Positions 1 to 5,238 of a DNA stretch of 6,303 nucleotides are shown here, one piece after another. A program made the position numbers and the translations under genes. Under the pieces are notes generated by a model. The model searched no databases, had not been told where the DNA came from, and saw only the letters and a list, made by a program, of their open reading frames with translations. Source of the DNA: Spirochaetales bacterium (GTDB lineage Bacteria; Spirochaetota; Spirochaetia; JABEVK01); contig JABEVL010000251.1 in the NCBI GenBank assembly GCA_013043995.1, positions 1 through 6,303 on the forward strand, read 5' to 3'. The stretch's first letter is position 1; the number at the start of each line of letters is the position of its first letter.

Positions 1-569
1 TCGTGGGGCCCTCGGGATGCGGCAAGACGTCCCTACTGAACATTCTGGGCTCCATCGATAACCCCACCTCGGGCAGGGTGACTTTTCAGGGGCGGGACCT
101 GGCCTCGCTGAACGACGACCAGGAAGCTCAGATCCGTCTTGAGCAGATCGGCTTTATCTTTCAGTCTTTCAACCTGATCGCGGTTCTGGACGTGCGCGAG
201 AACATCGAGTTTCCCCTGCTGATGAACAAGGTGCCGAAGGCTGAAAGGCGAATGATCGTCGATCACCTCATTGACGTTGTGGGCCTGAAAGATTTTGTCG
301 ATCACAAACCCGACGAGCTTTCGGGCGGTCAGCGCCAGCGGGTGGCCATCGCCCGCGCCCTCGTGAACAGGCCCCGCGTCGTGATCGCCGACGAACCGAC
401 GGCCAACTTGGATTCGGTCACCTCGGGTCTGATCCTTGAGGTGATGAAGCGGCTCAACGAAGAAGAAAAAGTCGTGTTCATTTTCTCGACTCATAACGAG
501 TTGATTGAAAAATACGCCCAGCGGGTTCTGCGGTTGCGCGATGGTCTCCTCGTGGGAGGGCAGGGCTAG
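1..569 (+). CDS. ABC transporter ATP-binding protein, LolD/MacB-type (5' partial)
   Basis: This is the nucleotide-binding subunit of an ABC exporter. It would hydrolyse ATP on the cytoplasmic face and drive the two permeases that follow. The first whole codon is at 3, and 188 residues are visible. The fragment opens inside Walker A (GPSGCGKTS, residues 2-10), so roughly 35-45 N-terminal residues and the true start lie to the left. Motifs follow in order: Q-loop glutamine 54 in FIFQSFNLI, signature LSGGQRQR at 106-113, Walker B VVIADE at 126-131 with catalytic Glu131, D-loop NLD at 135-137, and switch His164 in FSTHN. The Q-loop context and the LSGGQRQRVAIARAL/ADEPTANLD wording are typical of the LolD/MacB/FtsE group, whose members usually have about 225-235 residues. 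The TAG stop overlaps the GTG start of the next gene, so the two are translationally coupled. No motif is damaged. LolD, MacB-like ATPase or an unnamed homologue cannot be told apart here. Confidence 0.95.
   Translation, partial: VGPSGCGKTSLLNILGSIDNPTSGRVTFQGRDLASLNDDQEAQIRLEQIGFIFQSFNLIAVLDVRENIEFPLLMNKVPKAERRMIVDHLIDVVGLKDFVDHKPDELSGGQRQRVAIARALVNRPRVVIADEPTANLDSVTSGLILEVMKRLNEEEKVVFIFSTHNELIEKYAQRVLRLRDGLLVGGQG
554..559 (+). promoter_or_regulatory. Ribosome binding site for the GTG-started permease
   Basis: GGGAGG lies inside the last codons of the ATPase gene, 9 bases before the GTG at 569. It supports GTG 569 as the start. The stop and start overlap as TAGTG (567-571), a classic translational-coupling arrangement. 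Confidence 0.6.
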
Positions 570-1792
570 TGTTTTTTCAGCTTGCTCTTCGAAACATGCT
601 CAAGCATTTCAAACGCTCGGTGGTCGTTTTCGTTGCCGTCTTGGTGGCCGTTGCCGTCCTGACCCTGGTCGGGGGCGTCGTCTCGGGCTTGACCTCTTCC
701 TTTCTGGACAGCCTGTTGCCGGCCACGGGGCACCTGCAAATTCAAGCCCAAGGTACCGAAAACGCTATCAACCCGATGGACCTCAAGTATTTAATCCCGA
801 ACGCGAACGAGGTTATGGCACGGCTGAAGGACCCTCGGATCGTCCACGTGGAAAAGATCTTGAGTTTCCCGGCGCTTTTGGTTCAGCCCGTCGAGACAAA
901 CACCCGCGCCAAAAATCTTGGGCTTCAGGGACAGGGTGTCGACCCCCATACCCAGTTTTTTACAACCGTAAGAGAAGGCCTGACGCAGGGGAGGTTTCTG
1001 CCCGGCGGTCGGGGGATCGTGATTTCCGAAACCGTCGCGCGTCTTTTGGACGTGAAGCTGGGCGGCTCAGTGATGGTTTTGACAACCGACAGGAGCAACG
1101 CTCCCTGGTACCAGGAGCTCAAAATCACGGGGCTTTTCCGTTCTGGCAGCGACCTTGTCGACCAGGGGCTCTTTTTTGTTTCGCACAAGACGGCCGAAGA
1201 GCTTCTGGACGCGGACGGGATGACCCGCGAGATTCGCATTTTGATCAAGAACCCCGATCAAAGCGCCGAAGTGCGGGACGTCCTGAAGAAGGAGCTTCCT
1301 CCTAGTCAGTTTGAAATTCGGACCTGGCAGGAAGTTTTAGGCTCCTTGCTCACCATCCTTCAGCTTTTGAACGTCGTTTCGGCCTTTTTAAGGGTCTTTT
1401 TTGTGATTGTGGCGGCCTCGGTCATCGCGAACTCGATCTTGATGTCGATCCTGGAACGGGTGCGCGAGTACGGAACCCTGCGGGCCATCGGTCTTAAAAG
1501 GCGCCAGTTATGGGCCATGGTGCTGACCGAGGGCGGGCTTTTGGGCTTGTTCGGATCCCTGGCGGGGCTGGCAGTGGGGTGGATCGGTGTCGCTTACCTG
1601 GCTCAGGTCGGCATCGACGTCGGATCGGCCACGGAGTACTTTGGCTTTTCAAGCCGCATTTACCCTGCCTTGAATCTGGCCGATGGGGTGTTCAACCTGG
1701 TCGCGGGGCTGTTGATCGCCGTCCTTTCCACGGCCTACGCCGCGCGGACCGTCGCACGCCTGAGCGTTGTTGACTCCTTGAACCATCCCTGA
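569..1792 (+). CDS. ABC transporter permease, FtsX/LolE family (first of two)
   Basis: This 407-residue inner-membrane permease would pair with the preceding ATPase. The layout is that of the MacB_PCD plus FtsX family. It has a basic N-terminus, a first membrane helix at about 17-41 and a soluble extracytoplasmic domain at about 45-265. Three further helices follow at about 268-293, 318-344 and 371-393. Between helices 2 and 3 lies the conserved cytoplasmic coupling segment ILERVREYGTLRAIGLKRRQ (294-313), which contacts the ATPase. The C-terminus ends in the family-typical 'AARTVARLSVVDSLNHP'. Length matches LolC/LolE and MacB-type stand-alone permeases (about 400). The start is GTG at 569, with a good ribosome site and a start right before a typical N-terminus (MFFQLALRNMLKHFKRS). 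The substrate is unknown: lipoprotein, lipid, peptide or antibiotic are all possible. The family call is firm; the LolC/E role is not shown. Confidence 0.93.
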   Translation: MFFQLALRNMLKHFKRSVVVFVAVLVAVAVLTLVGGVVSGLTSSFLDSLLPATGHLQIQAQGTENAINPMDLKYLIPNANEVMARLKDPRIVHVEKILSFPALLVQPVETNTRAKNLGLQGQGVDPHTQFFTTVREGLTQGRFLPGGRGIVISETVARLLDVKLGGSVMVLTTDRSNAPWYQELKITGLFRSGSDLVDQGLFFVSHKTAEELLDADGMTREIRILIKNPDQSAEVRDVLKKELPPSQFEIRTWQEVLGSLLTILQLLNVVSAFLRVFFVIVAASVIANSILMSILERVREYGTLRAIGLKRRQLWAMVLTEGGLLGLFGSLAGLAVGWIGVAYLAQVGIDVGSATEYFGFSSRIYPALNLADGVFNLVAGLLIAVLSTAYAARTVARLSVVDSLNHP

Positions 1793-1809
1793 ACGACCAA
1801 GCCGCTTGT

Positions 1810-1815
1810 AAGGAG
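1810..1815 (+). promoter_or_regulatory. Ribosome binding site for the second permease
   Basis: AAGGAG ends 5 bases before the ATG at 1821. It is the strongest Shine-Dalgarno match in the window. It lies in the 28-base gap between the two permease genes, which leaves little room for a separate promoter. Confidence 0.7.
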
Positions 1816-1820
1816 ACCCC

Positions 1821-3071
1821 ATGGAAATTCTGCTTGTTGCCCTGCGCAATGTTTTTCGAAACCGCCGCAGGACTGTTTTGAACGTCGTGGCCATTGCCGT
1901 CGGGGTTGTGGTGATTGTGAACCTTCACGCATGGATCCTGGGCTTTACGCAAACCGTCTACAACACGCAGATGGACATCGACACCGCCCAGGTTCAGATT
2001 TTGAACAAAGACTACGAGGCAGAAAAAGCGCGGCTTCCCCTGGATTTGGAGGTTCCCAAACTTGAGGCCGTCGAAACTCTTGTGCGTTCCGTTCCAGGAG
2101 TCCAGGCCGTGGGGGCCCGCATCGACTACGCCGCCGAGCTGACAAACGGCGTCACGGCGGTTCCCGTCCAGGCGAGGGGCGTGGACCCTCAAGCCGAAGC
2201 CCAGTTGACGATCGTCGCCAAAAATCTTGTCCAGGGACACTGGTTTTCCAATGAAAACGACGTGATGGTGGGAAGCGGACTGGCCAAGAAACTGGGGCTC
2301 AAGGTGGGTGATCCTGTTTTTCTGACGGCGGTGGACCAATGGGGGGTCAGAAATCTGGTTTCAGGAACCGTCGGGGGAGTTTTTTCCCTGGGTTATGAGC
2401 TTTTTGACGACCGTTTGATTTTCACAACTCTCGGCAAATCCCGGGAACTCCTTTCGCTGGGGCCCCATACCGCAACCCGGGTTGTGGTGAAATTTTCCTC
2501 GTCGTTTGATACGGCAGCCGAGGCTCGGGAAGTACGGCGTGCTCTGGGCCGCGATCCCGCCCTGGCAGGTCTGCCCTTGAGGGTCTACGAGTGGAAGGAG
2601 TTTGCCCAGACCGTCGTGAGCACGATCGATACCCGAGTCCGCATCATGACCTTTCTGCTGGAAATTCTTGTGCTGCTGGTGGCCGTGGGGATCCTGAATT
2701 CGTTGTCCATGTCCGTTCAGGAACGCTTTCGCGAGATAGGAACCTTGAGGGCCCTTGGAATGAACAGGCGGAAGCTTACCCGGCTTTTCTTGGCGGAAGG
2801 GTTTTTTCTTGGGGCTCTGGGAGGTTTGTGCGGGGCTGTTCTGGCGGCCGCCCTGGGATGGTTCTTTGCGACTCACGGGGTGGACGTTCGGACGATGCTG
2901 CCCAAAGATCTTCCCATTCCTTTTACCAGCCTTTTGCTTCCGAGGTATTCCCCGTGGGATTTTGTTCTTGCTGTCCTTTTGTCGGGCTTTGTCGCCGTTT
3001 TGGGTGCCTGGTTGCCGGCACGCCGGGCAGGCCGTTTGAGGATCGTCGACGCTTTGGGAAGCCATTTGTAA
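1821..3071 (+). CDS. ABC transporter permease, FtsX/LolE family (second of two)
   Basis: This is the second permease of the cassette, 416 residues, with the same topology as its neighbour. Membrane helices lie at about 18-40, 275-297, 323-350 and 379-401, and a soluble extracytoplasmic domain at about 45-270. The coupling segment between helices 2 and 3 is VQERFREIGTLRALGMNRRK (299-318), matching the equivalent stretch in the first permease. Other shared landmarks are the N-terminal LALRNMLK/VALRNVFR, the 'QGVDP/RGVDP' strand at about 118-123 and the C-terminal 'VDSL/VDAL' ending. Outside these the two proteins have diverged, especially in the soluble domain. They look like old paralogues working as a heterodimer, as LolC and LolE do, rather than a recent duplication. 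The gene is probably in one operon with the two upstream genes. A periplasmic adaptor, if there is one, is not in the window. Confidence 0.93.
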   Translation: MEILLVALRNVFRNRRRTVLNVVAIAVGVVVIVNLHAWILGFTQTVYNTQMDIDTAQVQILNKDYEAEKARLPLDLEVPKLEAVETLVRSVPGVQAVGARIDYAAELTNGVTAVPVQARGVDPQAEAQLTIVAKNLVQGHWFSNENDVMVGSGLAKKLGLKVGDPVFLTAVDQWGVRNLVSGTVGGVFSLGYELFDDRLIFTTLGKSRELLSLGPHTATRVVVKFSSSFDTAAEAREVRRALGRDPALAGLPLRVYEWKEFAQTVVSTIDTRVRIMTFLLEILVLLVAVGILNSLSMSVQERFREIGTLRALGMNRRKLTRLFLAEGFFLGALGGLCGAVLAAALGWFFATHGVDVRTMLPKDLPIPFTSLLLPRYSPWDFVLAVLLSGFVAVLGAWLPARRAGRLRIVDALGSHL

Positions 3072-3142
3072 GACCGCCCCAGGGGAGGATTTGGTCATTC
3101 CTGAGGATTTTCTTAACTTAGAAGCTGAGATGAATTGCCAAC

Positions 3143-3148
3143 GGGGGG
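3143..3148 (+). promoter_or_regulatory. G-rich ribosome binding site that decides the pirin start
   Basis: A run of six G lies 4 bases before the ATG at 3153. The reading frame is open back to a TTG at 3135, but that codon has no comparable site and would add only six residues with no family match. The ATG is therefore preferred. Confidence 0.45.
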
Positions 3149-3152
3149 TAAC

Positions 3153-3998
3153 ATGGATCGAGAAATTCGCAGCTGGCGCAAAAGCAAACCTGTCATGGAA
3201 GGTGCCGGAGTGCACCTTAAACGCGCTTTTGGCTTTGGAGATCCGCAAGAAGCCGACCCCTTTCTTCTTTTGGACGACTTTCGCGGAAAAAAACCCTCCG
3301 ACTATCAGAAAGGTTTTCCTTGGCACCCCCATCGCGGGATTGAAACCATCACCTACATCCTCAAGGGTAAGGTCGAACACCAGGACAGCATGGGGAACAA
3401 GGGCGTCATCGGTGCGGGCGACGTTCAATGGATGACGGCCGGACGGGGGATCATCCACCAGGAAATGCCCGCAGGCGCCGAAGACGGCGAGCTTGAGGGG
3501 TTTCAGCTTTGGGCCAACCTCCCTGCCAAAAACAAGCTTATGAAACCCCGCTATCAGGAAGTGGCTTCTTCGGCGATCCCTGTAAAGGTCCTTGAGGATG
3601 GTTCAAGCATCCGCGTGATCTGCGGCCGATGGGACACCGTGGGAGGACCCGTTGAAGACATCATGACCGACCCCGATTACCTGGACGTCACCCTGGCGCC
3701 GGGCGCCGACCTTTGGCACAAGATCCCCGGCGGCAAGAATGCCTTTGCCTACGTGATCGACGGTCAGGGACGTTTTGGCGAGTCGGCTGTTTTGGGCAAT
3801 GAAACACTGGCTTTTTTTACCGACGGTGACCGTCTGCGCCTCCGCGCCGAAAAAAATCACCCCTTTCGTTTCCTTTTGTGCACCGGACTCGGCCTGGGGG
3901 AACCTGTCGCCTGGCACGGACCCATCGTTATGAACACCCGGGACGAGCTCGTCAACGCCTTTCAGGAATTGGAAAAGGGAACTTTTCTCGGGGAGTAG
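3153..3998 (+). CDS. Pirin family protein (metal-binding bicupin)
   Basis: This is a 281-residue cytoplasmic protein of the pirin family, with an N-terminal cupin at about 15-125 and a C-terminal cupin at about 175-275. The metal site is complete: His58 and His60 in PWHPHRGIET, His102 and Glu104 in GIIHQEMP. These correspond to the iron-binding H56, H58, H101 and E103 of human pirin. Other family landmarks are DPFLLLDDF (35-43), the 'GFQLWANLP' stretch (116-124), and GEPVAWHGPIVMNTRDEL (249-266) near the C-terminus. Some bacterial pirins have quercetin 2,3-dioxygenase activity in vitro; others bind protein partners and modulate metabolism or stress responses. The sequence does not tell which applies here. 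The start is ATG 3153. The gene follows the permease genes by 81 bases on the same strand with no convincing terminator between them, so read-through is possible. Length and motifs are normal. Confidence 0.95.
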   Translation: MDREIRSWRKSKPVMEGAGVHLKRAFGFGDPQEADPFLLLDDFRGKKPSDYQKGFPWHPHRGIETITYILKGKVEHQDSMGNKGVIGAGDVQWMTAGRGIIHQEMPAGAEDGELEGFQLWANLPAKNKLMKPRYQEVASSAIPVKVLEDGSSIRVICGRWDTVGGPVEDIMTDPDYLDVTLAPGADLWHKIPGGKNAFAYVIDGQGRFGESAVLGNETLAFFTDGDRLRLRAEKNHPFRFLLCTGLGLGEPVAWHGPIVMNTRDELVNAFQELEKGTFLGE

Positions 3999-4000
3999 CG

Positions 4001-4023
4001 GAGGGCTGATTTGATTAGTCCTC
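4001..4023 (+). terminator. Weak stem-loop just after the pirin gene
   Basis: GAGGGCT (4001-4007) can pair with AGTCCTC (4017-4023), with one G-U pair and a 9-base loop. It begins 2 bases after the pirin stop. The following GTTGTATTT is only loosely U-rich, so this is at best a weak terminator. Confidence 0.25.
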
Positions 4024-4114
4024 GTTGTATTTGAGGGCCCGCTCGAATCGTTTGATGATGCTTCCCGAACCCGTGTCTTATCAAAGAAACCTTGATGGTT
4101 ATCTTTGGCGAGGT

Positions 4115-4119
4115 AGGAG
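4115..4119 (+). promoter_or_regulatory. Ribosome binding site that decides the start of the secreted protein gene
   Basis: AGGAG lies 5 bases before ATG 4125. The frame is also open from TTG 4092 and ATG 4095, but the residues added there are charged and would spoil the signal peptide. The site and the signal peptide both point to 4125. Confidence 0.55.
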
Positions 4120-4124
4120 AAAAG

Positions 4125-4757
4125 ATGTTACAAGCGTTCAAGAATAGCCTGCTACAAATTCTCGTTTTTCTTTTTGTGGGAGCAAGCCTCTACAGTCAAA
4201 CTGTAACTAAAAAAAGTACGGAGACCTTTGAATCTTTTCTTGAGCGAACGAAGCCGCCGCATTCTCAAATTGTCGATGACATCGTCGTGACACAGGAATG
4301 GTCAAAGAATAATGAAGCAATAATCTGTTTTGATCGATACGATGAAATGGTTGAAGGCGAAGCTTACCCGGCAATTGTCGGGTATTTGTACTGGCGAGTC
4401 GGCAAGGAAGAGTACCATGAGATTCATATCTCAACCTTCGAATCTGACGGTGGCGCACCCGAAATTCGGGCAGTCTTTTTTGACCGCGTCTATGGAGAAA
4501 ATGAGTTGGTTGTTATTTGTGCTTGGCCTCAGTTGATGCATTATGACTATGGCGGCACCTTTTATTCTGTTTACTTCTTTAGAAAACCTGAACACCCGGC
4601 AACACAATTATCCTTGGACAAAGACAAAAGATGGAGTGCCCTTTTTGAGAATCAATGTGATTGTACTTACCGGGATGGTCATAAAGAAAGTGCCCCCTTC
4701 GTCCATGAAGCCGAAGTTCGCGCTGAAATCACGAAGTTAACCAAGCCTCATCTCTGA
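4125..4757 (+). CDS. Exported hypothetical protein, family not recognised
   Basis: This 210-residue protein belongs to no family I recognise. The N-terminus reads as a signal peptide: MLQAFKNS, then the hydrophobic core LLQILVFLFVGASLY (9-23), with possible cleavage near residue 24 (S before QTV). I see no lipobox cysteine and no later membrane helix, so a soluble periplasmic or secreted protein is inferred. The mature part is mixed and rich in aromatic residues in the middle: YLYWRVGKEEYHEIHIS (87-103), then AVFFDRVYGENELVVICAWPQ (116-136, a likely beta-rich core) and MHYDYGGTFYSVYFF (138-152). Four cysteines (68, 132, 178, 180) remain after cleavage; the last two form a C-D-C. GC is visibly lower than in the upstream cassette: one sampled 60-base line gives 45%, against 68% for a line in the first permease. 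No partner gene lies next to it. It could be an immunity-like or stress protein, but nothing shows that. Confidence 0.72.
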   Translation: MLQAFKNSLLQILVFLFVGASLYSQTVTKKSTETFESFLERTKPPHSQIVDDIVVTQEWSKNNEAIICFDRYDEMVEGEAYPAIVGYLYWRVGKEEYHEIHISTFESDGGAPEIRAVFFDRVYGENELVVICAWPQLMHYDYGGTFYSVYFFRKPEHPATQLSLDKDKRWSALFENQCDCTYRDGHKESAPFVHEAEVRAEITKLTKPHL

Positions 4758-4770
4758 CCCAAACGTTGGG
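4758..4770 (+). terminator. Small hairpin right after the hypothetical gene
   Basis: CCCAA and TTGGG flank a 3-base loop (ACG), starting directly after the TGA. The stem is only 5 bp and no T-run follows on the plus strand, so termination is doubtful. Confidence 0.2.
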
Positions 4771-4875
4771 ATAAAAAGAAGTCCGTGAACACTTCAAGAG
4801 CCTTTGCCACATCGCCCTCCTGGCATCTATCCCGTGGCTCCGTTTAAGACGAGCTTTCTTTTTTTCGGGTTTCTC

Positions 4876-5007
4876 TGCCCTCAGTGCGGCGGAACCATGG
4901 TTGGGGTGATCGAGGACCCGGTCAAGCTCAGGGCCAGCGTCGAATGGGCGGCTGCACTACAATCGGCCTTGCCCGAGGGGCGCGGGCCGCCGATTCCCCA
5001 AGCTTGA
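4876..5007 (+). pseudogene. Possible C-terminal remnant of an IS91-type (Y2) transposase
   Basis: The frame ending in TGA at 5005-5007 reads CPQCGGTMVGVIEDPVKL and then an alanine-rich stretch ending in PEGRGPPIPQA. IS91/IS801-like transposases commonly end with a CPxCGGxM motif, a short strand containing a DP step, a helix and a Pro/Arg-rich tail, and this matches in order and length. Nothing upstream resembles the catalytic HUH or tyrosine part. The preceding 70 bases contain a run of seven T (4859-4865) and no recognisable protein, so only the tail survives. The call rests on a short motif from memory. A generic zinc-ribbon fragment or chance reading frame remains possible. Confidence 0.33.
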
Positions 5008-5093
5008 CAGCCCTTTTCCGTCGAGCCTGCGACTTTTCAACTCGTGAGATCTGCAACCCTCAAGCGAGCTATGCCGCCAGCCTCTCGGGGTGC

Positions 5094-5154
5094 CTGACCC
5101 AATTCGGTTTTGGGACTGACATCCGCCGTGGGTTGCCCCCCAAAATTGGTTCAG
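5094..5154. repeat. Imperfect inverted repeat
   Basis: The left arm (5094-5114) contains CTGA, CCAATT and TTGGG. The right arm (5138-5154) contains CCCAA, AATTGG and TCAG in matching reverse order. The arms differ by a one-base mismatch and about five unpaired bases in the left arm, and about 23 bases lie between them. It could be paired ends of a small decayed element or an RNA stem. Confidence 0.4.
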
Positions 5155-5174
5155 CTCGGCTTTGCCGAGGCTGA
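5151..5174 (-). terminator. Strong hairpin, candidate terminator of the minus-strand helicase gene
   Basis: CTCGGC (5155-5160) pairs perfectly with GCCGAG (5164-5169) around a TTT loop. The stem extends by TCAG/CTGA with one bulged G at 5170. It lies 64 bases past the TAA of the minus-strand gene. After the stem, the minus strand reads AACCAATTTTGG: four Ts interrupted from the stem, not a classic U-tract. The hairpin itself is clear; its terminator role is a guess. Its TCAG arm is shared with the inverted repeat to the left, so the two structures exclude each other. Confidence 0.4.
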
Positions 5175-5238
5175 AGGAACAGATTCGAGAACTGCGGGTG
5201 GCAAGTTCGCCGATGCCCGGGAAAGGGAAGAAACAGAG

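Larger units (their letters stand above)
4758..5238. other. Gene-poor region with transposase-like relic and inverted repeats
   Basis: These 481 bases separate two converging genes. I see no intact gene in them. Several short reading frames are open on the plus strand, but none has a convincing ribosome site or a whole domain. The stretch holds a transposase-like C-terminal scrap (about 4876-5007), an imperfect inverted repeat (5094-5154) and a strong hairpin (5151-5174). Its base composition is closer to the GC-rich left half than to the genes on either side. It is best read as the scar of one or more decayed mobile elements. Confidence 0.5.

Noticed and set aside
3072..3096. Palindromic GACC...CCCCAGGGG...GGTC after the second permease as a terminator
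   Set aside because: The inner arms leave a one-base loop, the outer pairing needs large unpaired segments, and no T-run follows.
3091..3119. Possible promoter before the pirin gene (TTGGTC, 17 bases, TAACTT)
   Set aside because: Each box matches the sigma-70 consensus at only three of six positions, no better than chance.
2361..3458. 365-codon minus-strand open frame opposite the second permease and pirin
   Set aside because: It is antisense to two genes with strong family motifs. Its translation is low in hydrophobic structure and rich in Gly/Gln/Lys, as is typical of a GC-driven shadow frame.
4015..4095. A 26-codon open stretch on the plus strand ending in TGA that overlaps the ATG at 4095
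   Set aside because: It has no start codon with a ribosome site and no recognisable protein similarity. Open stretches of this length are expected by chance.
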